This document shows positions 33,178 to 45,245 of a stretch of DNA of 64,000 nucleotides, piece after piece. The stretch is from Cannabis sativa (taxonomy: Eukaryota; Streptophyta; Magnoliopsida; Rosales; Cannabaceae). The translations under genes were made by a program, and so were the position numbers. The notes beneath the pieces are model-generated. The model was not told the origin of the DNA. It was given only the letters and a program-made list of their open reading frames with translations, and searched no databases. The DNA lies in assembly GCF_029168945.1 (NCBI RefSeq), contig NC_083602.1, positions 30,057,323-30,121,322 of the forward strand, in the 5' to 3' direction. Each line of letters begins with the position of its first letter. The first letter of the stretch is position 1.

Positions 33178-36100
33178 TTACATGTGTGCAGGGGTAGCAG
33201 GAGCTGAAGTTGGAGCCGCCAAGTCAAGACCTACAGAGTCCAGGTCAGCCCCATCATCATTGTGTTGGCCGACCTGGTGGGCAACATCCTGGCTGGCCAC
33301 CTCCTCCACTGGTGGGTCGGCCATCACCTCGTCACAGTTACGTGATGATGACCCCTCTTGATAAGCAGTCTACTCTGTCTCCATCCGGCTCTTGAACAAT
33401 GCCCTCCCATGGGCCAGTGTTCTCTCCACGAAGGTCAGACTGCCCATGTCAGGCAAAACACGTAAGTGAGTTTAGAGGACAAATCAAGGTAATATTCATT
33501 AATGGCCTGCTAGCCATCAAGAGCCTCCTGTAATTTCTTCTTGTGTTCCTCAAGATCAGTTTGCAACCTAGAGATGAGAGCAACTTGGTTAGTGTTCTCG
33601 GTGTTCTTGGCACTTAGCATAGTCTCTAAATCAGAGACCATTCTCTGCTTCTCTATTAGAAGGACCTCCAGCTCGGCATTGACTTTGTCCTTTATGGCAA
33701 CAGATACTTCCAAGACCTTCATACGCTCCTGAAAAGTGTCTGAAGACCCTCTAGATTCGTCGCAAGCCGAACTCAGCTTCATCAAGGCCTGAAAAACAAA
33801 GCGAAACAATGTCAATATCAAACAGTCAATTCTGGCCGCCCAGTCCCCTCTTTGGATTGCCATGGCCAGCTAGACCCTTGTATGGATGCTCAAGGTTGGC
33901 CAACCACATGCAAATAACACCATGGTCGGGCAGCTTATACAGTGCCAAAAAGATGAACAAAGCTGAAAGCATATATCACTAGAGAAAGGTCCCAAAATCC
34001 GGCAGAGTACAGCCAGTTAGGCACACCATCACCCAAATCCGGCAATACCTCATCCAAGAAAGGAATATCCCTCTCTATACGTCGAGTGGCTGACTCAGCA
34101 GCCTTTCTACCAGAAGCTGACCCCGCTGCTCTGGTGGGGCTCCTCGTACCCTGGTCGGCAGGCTGAACTACAGCTTGCCTAGCAGGTGCAGGCCTAGGGG
34201 GAGGGAGAAGTAGTGATGGTCTACCAGGATTAGCACAACGAGAGGTCATGGTCACCTTGGCCCTCACTTGGCTGGTGGGCTCATCTAAAGGCCCACGTGC
34301 GAGACCTCTCATTCTGGAAGACAAGCCTACAAAAAGAAAGTAGCAAAGTCAGAATGCATTCAAAAATATTTAGCACAAGAATAAAAGCATGGTGTTATAA
34401 ACTATCAAATACCATCATCATTAGAGGAAGAGTTATCAGAGCTCACAACTACAGCTTTGTCCTTGCCGCTAGACGTAGGCAAGAGAGGCATAACCAACTT
34501 GACCCCCACGGGACAGGCGCCTATGGAGATATCTCTCTCTTCTCTCCAAATTCTACACAATATGGGACAAAGGTTCTTCTTCATTGTCCAAGTCAGGGCC
34601 TTGCCCATCTCTAGGGCTGGCCGCACCAGCAACTGGCACTCTTACAACCCAAGGAGCAGGGGGATACATGCCATGCATCTGGAATTTGTCCACACTGGTC
34701 AACCGGATAATATTTCTCTCTTCACCTAACAAAGAAAGGATGTGATTCGTTCTATCCCTTATTTCCAAGGTAGGGATAGAACATCTGAAGAGAGACACCA
34801 ACTGAAACTCATGGTGCACAATTCCACGAAAGCCTTGTGCCATAAAGTATTTTTTTGGCATACTTGCCAACTTTTGACATGGTCTTGCAGTTGGTGTCAC
34901 CTAGCCATTCGTGACTAAGCTGGCTGAAGTAGAGATAGTCGGTCCTGTTGGGTTTTATGCCCTAAATAAAACTCATTTCAATATAATCAGATTTACTTAT
35001 TAATATAGATCAGAAATAACATTTAATGTTGCATGGTTCACATGATTTATTTCATGATTATATGTACATAATGTATGAATTCATCTGAAACCCTTTTCAC
35101 ATACTTGATCCTGTTTATTGTGCCGTCAACACATTGGAAAGTAAACATGACTATGTGAATAAAATTTCCTAGATTTATCAGACACAGGGTTTTACTGATA
35201 TGATAATCTACAACAAGAGTTTACTTGTATTTGGAGAAATACTATGTTCTTTCCAGAACATTGGTTAAAGTAAAGCTCGGGTTGAATGCATGGAGTATGC
35301 ATCGGAAGGGACCGATATTGAACTTTGACTTAGATTTATTAAACTTACCGTAAAATCTATTCAAGTCAATATCGCCTAGTTGATCCTAGATCAAATGTTC
35401 TTAATCCTGTTATGATTAGGCTCAATCTTGAAAGGCTATTCGTGTTCATTGATTTGTTAGTTAAGCCTACTTTTAGGTCAGGGTAATACGTACATTTTGG
35501 GAACACGGTAGTGCAATTGAGTGGGAGCGCTAGCATAAACATGGAATCTATAGCTTCTATCTGGCGAATAGTAAGCAAAGGATGATCTCCTTCGAGCTTG
35601 ACCAAACGAACATAAATGGTGGAGTACTCATTTCACATAAGCTGAAATATCATTTATACGGGGTCAAGTGTTTTAAGGAATAAATACATTGTAGGGTGTA
35701 ACGGTAATTTAATCCCTTTACAGTGTAGATCATTCATATAGAGGATCAGTGATCAAATTAGGATTATAACAATGGATAACTAATGATGTGTCTATATGGT
35801 GGAACATATAGAGCATTCTATATACTGAGAGTGCAATTCTAAGTTCTATGCGTGGATTCAACGAAGAATTAATAAGTTAGTGAATTTTAGTGCTAAATTC
35901 TTGATCTACTTATTGGAAGCTCGGTTATATAGACCCATGGTCCCCCCACTAGTTGAGATAATATTGCTTGTAAGACTCATGTAATTGGTTTTGATTAATC
36001 AATTATAATTCTCAAACTAGACTATGTTTATTTGTGAATTTTTCACTAAGTAAGGGCGAAATTGTAAAGAAAGAGTTTTAGGGGCATATTTGTTAATTAT

Positions 36101-36990
36101 GATACTTTGTATGGTTCAATTAATAAATATGATAAATGACAATATTATTTAATAATTATTCATAGTTATTAAATAGTTAGAATTGGCATTTAAATGGTTG
36201 AATTAGAAAATTGGCGTTTTTGAGAAAATCAGATGCAGAAAAGGTAAAACTGCAAAATTGCAAAAAGTGAGGCCCAAATCCACTAGTATAGGGCCTGCCA
36301 CTTTTGTAGGAAATTTAAACTGATATTTTCATTATTTTAATGCCAAATAATTCAAACCTAACCCTAGTGGAATGCTATAAATAGATAGTGAAGGCTTCAG
36401 GAAAATCACACTTAAATTTTCTATTTTTCCTTCAGAGAAAAACCTGAGCCTTCTCTCTCCCTATCTGGCTGACCACTCCCTCTCTTCTTCTTCAATATTT
36501 CGAAATCCTTAGTGATTAGAGTAGTGCCCACACACATCAAGTGATACCTCAATCATAGTGAGGAAGATCGTGAAGAAAGATCATCAGCAAAGGAGTTTCA
36601 GCATCAAAGATTCAGAGAAAGAGATCCAGGTTCAGATATTGATAATGCTCTGCTACAGAAAGGAATCAAGGGCTAGATATCTGAACGGAAGGAGTCATAT
36701 TATTCCGCTGCAACCAATGTAAGGTTTCTTAAACTTTATATGTGTTTATTTTATCGTTTTAGAAAGTTCTTATTTAGGATGTTAATAAACATACTTGTGA
36801 GTAGATCTAAGATCCTGGTAAAATAAATTCCAATAGGTCCTGCTCTGCTTCGACCCAGACTTCAACTCAAAAAAGTACCCAATATCATAAGGGGTAGTCG
36901 AACCTCTTCAACAAATCTTGTTGTCTATTGTTTCTTATTATTATTTGTGCACACATGTGGCAAGCATTAGATCTATACGAGCCCACTTAT
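33178..36990 (-). pseudogene. Decayed antisense-ORF-like gene of a Gypsy (Tat-like) element, split by W5
   Basis: Minus-strand coding pieces run right to left. At 36990-36841 a frame reads toward FELKSGSKQSR; W5 interrupts, and 34945-34553 continues as TDYLYFSQLSHEWLGDT and KYFMAQGFRG. This fits loosely the 'putative gypsy type transposon' domain (PF04195). A Pro/Arg-rich stretch follows (34324-33935), then a coiled coil (33863-33510, with MKVLEVSVAIKDKVNAELE and SRLQTDLEEHKKKLQE), then a last piece ending APATPAHM and TAA at 33180-33178. Stops and frame changes interrupt it, some perhaps introns (an AG before GCTTGTCTTCC near 34330). The layout suits the antisense ORF of Tat elements. Domain naming is tentative. 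Confidence 0.45.
34946..36835 (+). repeat. W5, solo LTR of the W family (1890 bp)
   Basis: Starts TGTTGGGTTTTATGCCC and ends CCAATA (CCAACA with one change). GGTCC on both sides (34941-34945, 36836-36840) is a perfect target duplication. Nearly the same sequence as W1 and W3. The insertion splits a minus-strand reading frame that rejoins cleanly across the TSD. Confidence 0.95.
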
Positions 36991-37055
36991 CGGTTGATCA
37001 CTTTTCAGGGTCAACAACTTTTAATATTAATAGATATTTATTGAATTTATTTGGG

Positions 37056-37422
37056 TAAATACTATTATTTTAGACCTTGTGTTTTGCAAAAGTTACCGAT
37101 TGGACCCTCTATTTTGTTAAATGACAAAATGTACCCTAAATTTTTCAAAATGGTAAAAATAGGACCCTAAGCTTAATTTTTGATAATTTTTTTTAATATA
37201 ACCAACTTAAAGACAATTCTTAATACGAACAGATACAGAAAATATAAATTATTTTGTCATAGTACTTTTAGATTGGATTATAATTAAATTTTATTTTGAT
37301 AAAAAATCAATTCAAGGTCTTATTTGTACCATTTTAGAAAATACAAGGTCTATTTTGTCATTTAACAAAATAGAGGGTCCAATTGATAACTTTTATAAAA
37401 CATAGGGTCCAAAATAATATTT
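37056..37422. mobile_element. MITE with about 115-bp terminal inverted repeats
   Basis: The left arm reads TATTATTTTAGACCTTGTG... GGACCCTCTATTTTGTTAAA; the right arm is its reverse complement with scattered changes and ends near 37422. The arms repeat GGACCCT/AGACCTT phrases. It is about 367 bp with no ORF. A weaker relative is visible at 61490-61600. Exact target duplication not resolved. Confidence 0.65.
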
Positions 37423-37597
37423 AATTTTTTTTCTCAACCTTCTTTTATAATATAAATATATATATATGATGTATTTTCATTTTTATTGATTTAATTAAAA
37501 TCTCAATTTTAATTAAGAAACCTAACTTGTCATTTGCCACACGTAGTGTAAGCTAATACTTCTCACATAATATGTTTAGTTAATTTGTTGAAAATAA

Positions 37598-37968
37598 AAG
37601 ATATATTTGCAATCAAATTCTCTTAATATTTGTAATTCTTACACATATGGTGTTAATAAAAAATAATAGCAGCAAAAATATCTTATTCTACGATTTTGTG
37701 TTGTCAATTTGTCATACCCTTTTTTGACTATTAGTGCCAATTAATCATGTTAAGTGTCAGCTCAGAAACACATGGTGACATATTTATTTAGCTTATTAAA
37801 CACTCTAATAATATGTCGTCACGTGTTTTTGAGTTGACACTTGATGGTAAGAAAAAAATACGACTGCAGCAAAATCGTAAAATAATGTACTTTTGCGACC
37901 ACTTTTTTATTAGAGTAATATGTATAACAATTATAAATACTAAGAGAGTTTCCTCCACAAATATCCCT
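37598..37968. mobile_element. Foldback MITE, second copy
   Basis: Same family as 29290-30040 without the nested insert. The left end (GATATATTTGCAATCAAATTCTC) and the right end (GAGAGTTTCCTCCACAAATATCC) are inverted. The inner arms carry ACGATTTTGTG/CAAAATCGT and the CACGTG/CAGCTCAGAAACACATGG palindrome region. Confidence 0.55.
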
Positions 37969-38748
37969 ATACAAAAACCCAACAAAATCTTGTTAAAAAA
38001 TAAAAACATCAAAATAAAGGTGTCCACCAGCAAAAAAAAAAACAAAAAAACAAAACAAAATAAAGGTGTCCAAGTAATTTTGTTACAAAATTTGCCATGA
38101 AAGCGTAAATAAAGTACAGAAGTACAGCTAAATGCTTAAGCAATGTAGATATAGCTAGTACTAAATTACTAATTAAATCCCCTGAAAATGATATATATAG
38201 TTAGTTACTACAAGAAGGTTCTAAATCTAAACTAACAACAATTTTAGTATTAATTAAAATTTATAAAATAATTAGTTAAGAATATATACCCCTCCAAAAT
38301 TAACAAGAGATTAGTTGGTATAGTAATTAAGACAGTTAGAAATGAATGGTGGAAACATAAATTAATTGAAGCTCCCAAAAAAACAGCCGTGACAACCGCC
38401 TCCAGCAGCAGCCCCTCCCTTTTTTGTTGCTCCTCCATTAAAGACCTTCTCTGTGCTCTTCTCACTTTCTTCCACACCAGCCCATCTCCTGTTACAAATG
38501 GTCACATAATAAACTCCTTCTACAATATGTATATATATAAATATACATAATATTTTATTATATCATAATACCAAAAAAAAAAAAAAAAAAGAAATACTCT
38601 CCCTGTTTATCCAGGCGCCTCCTGCTCCGTCCCACACTCTCCCGTCGGACTCTCCCGCTGGGCTTGTGTGTGGGGCGGCTTAAACAACAATTATTCCCGT
38701 GCTTTGTATTGCCTTGAAACGACACAGTTTTATATATATAAATATAAA
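37969..38748. promoter_or_regulatory. Upstream region of the DUF1685 gene
   Basis: About 780 bases between the foldback MITE and the start codon. AT-rich to 38590, then C/T-rich (38590-38690). TATA-like runs occur at 38527-38545 and 38730-38747; the second touches the ATG, so the first is the more likely core promoter. No experimentally known site is recognised. Confidence 0.35.
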
Positions 38749-39590
38749 ATGAATACTGAAGCCACAAACCCGAAGACGACACTTATGTGCAGCAGCAGCG
38801 ACTCGGAGGAGGAGCTGCGGCACATGGCGCTGACGCCGCCGAAGCAGAAGAGCCGTAAGCGTCTTTCGAAGCAGCTCTCGATGTGCGAGACTCCGCGCGA
38901 CGTGGCTTGGGAGAGGCGGCGGCGGCAGATTTTGGAGCAAGAGCGAAGGAAGAATATGAGCGTTGAGTCGTCGAGCGGGGGCGATGATTTGACGGACGAG
39001 GATCTTAATGAGCTGAAAGGGTGTATAGAGCTTGGGTTTGGATTCAAAGAAGAAGAAGGTCAGAAGCTTTGTGGGACTTTACCAGCACTTGATCTTTACT
39101 TTGCTGTTAACCGGTCTCTGAGTAGTCCTGTTTCCACGCCCCAGAGTCGGGCCTCCACGTCTTCTTCTTCCGTTGGACAATCGCCGTCGTTTGGAAGTCC
39201 CAGGAGCGAATCAGACTCATGGAAAATATGCAGCCCAGGTAACTAATTATATTATATTATATATTACTCATTCATATCCATGCATCATACCACCACACTA
39301 TATATATAGAAATGCTAAAGGGGATTAGGGGTATAAGAGTGTTATCGCTATTGATCACCGGTTCCCATATAATTTAATATAATAGTTTTTAGAAAGTATC
39401 GCTAACCAATCGCAACGTGACATGTCGAGAAGGTGCTAGGCACCGGTGGCTTATAGCAATGCTCCTATATATATTATGCTTATTATGATTATAATGTATG
39501 TATACAGGTGATAATCCTCAACAAGTTAAGACGAAGTTAAGGCATTGGGCTCAAGCTGTTGCTTGTTCGGTGATGCAATCGTCATCTTGA
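38749..39590 (+). CDS. DUF1685 family protein (two exons)
   Basis: Exon 1 is 38749-39238 and exon 2 is 39508-39590, joined through a phase-1 GT-AG intron (39239-39507), giving 190 residues. The N-terminus is Ser/Glu-rich, then a basic Arg-rich stretch with ERRRRQILEQE. The DUF1685 signatures follow in order: DDLTDEDLNELKGCIELGFGF (about 79-99), LCGTLPALDLYFAVNRS (about 107-123), a Ser-rich linker, DSWKICSPG across the splice site, and a conserved end (LRHWAQAVACSVMQ). Length and order match the plant family. The function of DUF1685 is not known to me. It is the one intact host gene in the window. ATG chosen as the first Met in frame downstream of stops. Confidence 0.9.
39300..39475. mobile_element. 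MITE-like insert in the DUF1685 intron
   Basis: Most of the intron is one block flanked by TATATATA: left AGAAATGCTAAAGGGG, right TAGCAATGCTCC. These ends are imperfect inverted copies around GCTA-GCAT phrases. The inside carries CACCGGT twice in opposite settings (about 39357 and 39441), hinting at more foldback pairing. Splice sites lie outside it, so splicing should survive. Confidence 0.45.
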
Positions 39591-41206
39591 GCAACATATT
39601 ATTAATTAATGGGATTATTAAAGCATAGCAAAAGGATCAAATATCAAATATCAACATTCAAACAAGAAGAGAGAGAGAGAGAGGGAGAGATGATAGCACA
39701 AGCAGGTTGATCAAATATCAAACGTCTAAATCAATGGGGTTAATTATTAGGAGAAATTTTACACTTGGTACACGGCTACGTACGTACTATATATAAGTTA
39801 TAACCAACACATGGTGGGGCTTAATAATTTTCTTTATGAATGTGATAATGTTACATGTGGGGCCAAAGGATAGTTAATTGGGGATTAATCCCAGCTTTGG
39901 TTACAGCAAATTAATTAATTAATATGTTCTCATCTATATAAATTGTTTCTTCTTCTTTTAATTTTCCCTTTTCCCAAATTGTTCTTTAGTATCCGACTTG
40001 ATAATAATTTGGGGATATCACATGTTCTTATATGTAACCAAAGTTTCTGTGGAGTATATAGTATTCCCCTGAGTATTTAGTTATGTAGTACTTTGTACTC
40101 ATCAAGGTATTATATGGGGAAATATTCTTTATTGACCCAAAAAATTATTTATAAATTATATATACTAGGGAGTTGCACGTGCGAAAAAAATAAATTAGTA
40201 AGAAAACATTTGAATGTTTTTTTGCCTCATCGCACAGAGAAGCATAATATTAGAAGGAGATATGAAAAATTTGTACTATATATTTCTGTTCTATACAAAA
40301 AGAGTTTTAGAAGAGAGGGGTATCAAAAGATAATAAAAGTAATTATCCTTGTAGGTAGGATATTATTTACATCCCCAAAAAACAGTCTCTACAGCAACTA
40401 CTTTCTCCTTTTTGCTTGATACAAAATTACATAAATAAAAAAAAAAAAAATTACTAAAGAGAAGCAACTTGTTTGAAAAAAAGATATCAACAAACATAAT
40501 AATCGTTCTTGATGAGTTGAGAAAACTACTTAAATGTCATTAAGTAGTTACAATGTACTTATACTTGATTATTTCTTGACAAAACTATCATATTTGGAAA
40601 TCTTGATGTGAATGATGTACTTTTGTATAACATGCAAGCTTGTGTATCTCCTGCTATCAAATTAAAATTAATTAGCGCTTGGATTCCTTTCTGCTACTAT
40701 TCGAATTGCTACTTATCTTAAAACAAATAAACTTTAGACTGCTAATTAAAGTTAAGAGAAAATCCAATTCTATAGAATATAAAAATTCGTAGGCATATAT
40801 AATGTGGAAAATGAGATGTCAGAATTTTCAGTTGTAATTAAGGATCATAATCATGGATATATGAATACTTTCTGCGACCCATATTTCAAAATAATCACCA
40901 TAAATTATTGAAATTGCTACTTATCTTAAAACAAATAAGTTGCATTGTCTGACAAGAATATTAGAGAATCATTTGGTAAAGTTCCTTAATTAAATGTTTA
41001 ATCTTTTCCCATAGCTTGATCTTAAAATCAACACATGCATTACATCATTAAACCTTAGCACTAAACAAATGATCGGTAAGGAATTATTATTAAAAAGCAA
41101 CCTTAACTTTTCCCAGTGCTTCCTTCTTAGTATTCAAGTTTAAGATAAGTAAATTAAGGATGTTCTACTCATGAAAACTAAACTTCACAAATGCACTACT
41201 TTGTTT

Positions 41207-41237
<31 letters not shown>

Positions 41238-41492
41238 CTTTCTTTTTTAAAAAAAAAAAAAAAAAAGTAGAATCTATAGAAATTATAGGTGTAAGTCAAT
41301 GAGAATTTGGGGAACAATCCCCAATTATATTTCCTTGTCAGAATATAAAAGCCTTGCCTCAGGAACAAGACAAATTACCCAGAACATGCTCTATTAATTT
41401 ATAGCAGTTTTTTGAGAGAAATTATACGCAGTACAATTCAAAACCCTAAGATTTAAAGGAGAAAACAAAGCCTACCTTACAATACAATAAAA
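39591..41492. other. Intergenic DNA downstream of the DUF1685 gene
   Basis: Contains a GA run (39669-39689), AT-rich sequence, A runs at 40438-40451 and 41250-41266, and a 27-base direct repeat (AATTGCTACTTATCTTAAAA..., 40704-40730 and 40912-40938). Near 41345 there is a TATA-like ATATAAAAGCC about 145 bases before the RNase H fragment. No gene is supported. Confidence 0.4.
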
Positions 41493-41999
41493 TTGTTAGT
41501 CTACAAGGGTGGTGCTTTGAATCCCGTAGGCTATACCGATTCAGATTTTCAGGCATGTCTTGATGACAGAAAATCTACATCTGGGATGGTGTTTACTTTT
41601 GGGGGTGGAGTAGTGGTTTGGAGAAGTGTTAAACAAACCGCAATTTCAAACTCTTCCATGGAGGCAGAATACATAGCTGTCGCGGAGGCTGTTAAGGAAC
41701 TTGTCTGGCTTAGAAAGTTCTTCACAAGACACGGTGTTGTTCCTGGAATGGAAAAACCACTGGTTTTGCTTTGTGATAACACTAGAGCCATAGCCAACAG
41801 TAAAGAGCCTCGAAGCCACATGAGAAGCAAACACATAGAAAGGAAATATCACATCATCAGAGAGTATGTGGCAAGAGGGGATGTACTGATGGAGAAAGTG
41901 GACACTAAGGACAACCTAGCTGATCCATTCACCAAAGTTTTGGTAGGAACTGCATTTAAAAAGCACCGACTGAATTTACGATTAATTGAAATGTAGTGA
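41493..41999 (+). pseudogene. Copia RNase H fragment with intact reading frame (5'-truncated W6 element)
   Basis: The open frame starts abruptly at LLVYKGG (no ATG) and runs to TAG near 41996. It holds RNase H residues: Asp in GYTDSDF, Glu in SSMEAEYIA, Asp in LLCDNTRA, and the tail RSKHIERKYHIIREYV and DPFTK. About 167 residues, the C-terminal end of Copia pol. Everything before it is missing, and unrelated DNA begins directly at the left edge. It is the only W-family copy here whose RNase H is readable, and is a good reference for the ruined versions in W1 and W2. Confidence 0.85.
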
Positions 42000-42011
42000 T
42001 TGTTTTATATT

Positions 42012-42027
42012 AGTGCAAGTGAGAGTT
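42012..42027 (+). other. W6 polypurine tract
   Basis: AGTGCAAGTGAGAGTT precedes the LTR; one base differs from W1 and W2 (GTGAGAG for GTGGGAG). Confidence 0.55.
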
Positions 42028-42895
42028 TGTTGGGCTTTGTGCCCTAAATAAAACTCTATTTCAATGTAATCTTTATCATTAAATTATCAATAAAGAGACA
42101 GAAGTATTTTCATCACTTATTTAGTGTGTCATTTAGTTCATGTGATCATTTATATGTTTATTTGATTTATAAATTCATCCAAATCCTTATCACATTGATA
42201 TTCTTGTTTATTGTGTCGTCAGCACAATGGAAAGTAATCAAAATTATGGGATTAAATGTATTCCAAGATTTATCAGTACACAAGGTTTAACTAATATTAT
42301 AATCTACAACATAGTTTACTTGGACCTTGGATTAGTGCTATGTCCTTTTCAGGACATTGGTTAAAGTAAAACTTGGGTTGGATGCATGGAGTATGCATTG
42401 GAAGGGACCGATATTGAACTTGGATTTGATATAAAAAATTTACCGTAATATCTATTCAATTCAATATCACCTAGTAGATCCCAGATCAAATTATCTTAAT
42501 CCTCACATGGTTGGGTTCGATCTCAAGAGTATTATTCATGTTCTTTGATTTGTTAGTTAAGTCTACTTTTTGGTCAGGGTGATTCGTACATTTTGGAAAC
42601 ATGGTAGTGCAATTGAGTGGGAGCTCTAATCATAGATATGGAATCTATAGCTTCTATCTGGACATAGAAGTGAAATGATGATTTCCTTCAAGCTTGGCTA
42701 AACAAAGATAAATGGTTGGGTACTCATTTCAGTGATTATGTTAGTTCACCGAAATATCATTTATAGGTGGCTAAGTTGTTTAAGGATAAAATACATTGAA
42801 GGGTGTAACGGTAAATTAATTCCTATGCAATGTAAATCATCTATAGATGATCATTGATTATTGAGATTATAACAATGGATAATTAATAGTGTATC
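42028..42895 (+). repeat. W6 3' LTR, left part
   Basis: Starts TGTTGGGCTTTGTGCCC and follows the W family until GTGTATC at 42895, where the Gypsy element begins. It continues at 58904. GTATC (42891-42895) is the left target-site copy. Confidence 0.9.
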
Positions 42896-44953
42896 TGTAA
42901 TGACCGCTCTAGTATATGGATTAGTAAAGGCAATTAGCACTAATTTTTATTATTTTATTATTATTTGTGAATTAATTTATTTGTGGACCCCAATATTTAG
43001 AAATAAATATTAGAGTTATAATTTCTCAATTCCGGAGATTTTATTAAACTCTAGGGGTATTATCTAGCTTATATGTGTAATATGTTATTTTTGTAATTTT
43101 TGCTCGGCGACAACGGAAAATGCGATGGATGGCTAGATTGATCACATGGGTAACTTTAGAACCTTATTTCATAGTGGGAAATATTTTAGAGAAAATATTT
43201 TATCGGGATTGAGCGGGGTTATGGAAATTGACCATTTTACCCCTAGCTTTAAAAATACCTTAGTTGTAATCTTAAGGGCATTTTAGTCATTAGTAAATTG
43301 GTTAAATGAGGGTTAGGTGGAAGCCTTGGGTGATGACACCTATTTTATTTAATATAATTGAATGAAAAGGGGTTTTATTTTGAAAAAGAAATTAAAATTA
43401 GAGAAATCATTTCTCCTTTCTCTCTCTCTTGGTGTTCGGCCCTCACAAACCAGAAGGAAAACTCAATTTTTCTTCATAATTTTCTGTATTTTCAACCAAG
43501 GATTCAAGGAAAAATAACTAAGGTAACCCTAGCTCCTTTCTTTTTCAAGTTCATGAAGTTGTATTTTGGTTTCAAGAAGTGATTTTGGGTTATAGGGGCT
43601 GTTAGGGTTTGAGGTTTGCTTAGTTCGAATTTTAGGGTTTGTTTGGCTTAATTTTAGTTCATGGTAGCTGGTTTAGAGATTGGTTGTTAGTTTTGTGCAA
43701 TTTTAAGCTTTGAGTTCAAGCTTTAAGCTTTAATGGCAAGTTGACATTTATTGTTTTGTTCTGTGAATTACTGGCTGGATTATGTTGTTTGTACATTGAA
43801 TAGGAGCTCTGGAAGGTTTCATGGCAATTGGTGAAGAATTGAGCAACAAATGAAAAGTTTGGGGAATACTGGTGCAAACCGACTAGCCGGTTTGCAGTGC
43901 CACAAAAATCGGCTAGCCGGTTTTGGCAGGGTTCCCCGGGCCTTTCATTTTCTCAAATTTTGCCATTTCGGTGCCTCGGTTGGGTGTTTCCCCATTTCCA
44001 GAGTTAGAATAACCCCTTTAGAGTATAGCAGAACCTAGGGTTTTGGTTTTGGTTTCACCGGGATTAGGGTTTTAATCATGTGGCTTACCCGGTTTCAATA
44101 TGTGATTAGGGCATCCATCTAGCACGAGAATTCCGTTCAGGTCGGCCAACACACTTGAATTCGGAAAACAGGTAAGAACTGTGTATAATGTATGATGTGA
44201 TTATCTGAATGTATGTATATGTGTTTATATATGCATCCTTGAATTATGTTAAACACTACCAACACTTGTATGAATAAGTTATAGAGTGTATTGGTACAGT
44301 GATTGTTGTGATTATGAGTACGATACAGTGATACCAACACAAGCCTGGGAAAATGCTAAGGTGTGTGGTACATCACTCAGTGTTACTCAGTGATCGGGAT
44401 AAACCCTACCAACACACGTACAGTGAGGTACGATGTGTATGTGGTATAGTGGTTGAACCCTGGTATTGAACGTTCTTACTTATCTGTAAAGCTCTGTAAA
44501 TAGGTGTATGGGCGCCTATTTACAGGTCGGAAATTATATGATATGTTATATGCATTTCTTACTGAGTCTGTTGACTCACAGTTTCTACTTCCATGTGTAG
44601 GTAAAGGAAAGGCGAAGGCTGAACAGGAGTGAACCTGAGCTCGGGTGAGATTGTACATGTCAAGCAGCGCGACCTGGAATGTTCGGTCTCGGGACATCTG
44701 GGAGTTGTATTTTGAAAGTCGCTGTGCGACCTGTAACTCTGTGTATTTTGGAATGTATGCCTGAAAAGTAAATTTTATAAAGTTTAAAAAAATCGGGATC
44801 CCGGCACTTGTAAATATTTTATTAAATTACAAAGTTTAGTATTTAATGCAAAAGTTTTAATTTGACACGTTTTTCGAGGAATTTCTTTGATTAGCAAAGA
44901 TTGCACAATAATTGAAAAAGCACTGTAGCGTTCCTTAGCATTAGGGCGTTACA
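42896..44953 (+). repeat. Gypsy 5' LTR (2058 bp)
   Basis: Edges TGTAATGACC and GCGTTACA. It carries about a dozen private substitutions, more than either other LTR. Two of them damage the palindrome pair at 43874-43924. It contains AGAGTATAGCAG-type promoter sequence but no clear single TATA box to my eye. Confidence 0.93.
43874..43924 (+). promoter_or_regulatory. Palindrome doublet in the 5' LTR (mutated)
   Basis: Two copies of the core AACCGGCTAGCCGGTT stand about 29 bases apart. In this LTR the first reads CCGACTAGCCGG and the second TCGGCTAGCCGG, one base lost in each. The other two LTRs keep both perfect. Confidence 0.6.
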
Positions 44954-44957
44954 ATTT

Positions 44958-44970
44958 TGGTATCAGAGTC
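44958..44970 (+). other. Gypsy copy 1 primer binding site
   Basis: TGGTATCAGAGTC four bases after the LTR; copy 2 (51936) reads TGGTATCAGAGCC, the standard initiator tRNA-Met PBS. Copy 1 has one C-to-T change. Confidence 0.8.
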
Positions 44971-45245
44971 GCCTGGTTTGTCTACCAAAGCTTGCTATGA
45001 CATGTACAATTTTCATCAGAGAAAGCTCGGTTCACGGTTCAGTAAGCCTGTACTTGTTTAGTATCTTAAATAAATGTGAATGTGAAAGCATGTTAGGAAG
45101 CATATTAGATTTAAATTAAATATATTTTCTTAAAAACAAAAAAAAAAAGAAGTGTGTTGCCTTTTAAGCCTTTAAAGAGCGGTGTTAAGTTTTGATCGCT
45201 GTCTAACCTGCCTGGCTTATGGATTCGCAGGCTAAGTCCTATTAA

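Noticed and set aside
33152..33395. Plus-strand ORFs of 61-69 codons with Ser/Pro-rich reading
   Set aside because: Shadows of the minus-strand antisense-gene relic.
3489..35605. A 79-codon ORF recurring in three places (3489-3728 -, 19650-19889 +, 35366-35605 -)
   Set aside because: It is the same antisense stretch of W1, W3 and W5 LTRs. It is similar only because the LTR copies are similar, and it is lost in W2, W4 and W6.
38250..38477. 75-codon minus-strand ORF with a hydrophobic stretch upstream of the DUF1685 gene
   Set aside because: Short, unrecognised, with no clear promoter or splice context. It may be chance.
38680..39047. Minus-strand ORFs of 86 and 105 codons opposite DUF1685 exon 1
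   Set aside because: Shadows of the real coding exon on the opposite strand.
43358..43582. 74-codon plus-strand ORF recurring at 50334 and 57308
   Set aside because: It lies in all three Gypsy LTRs, in the expected untranslated region, with no known domain.
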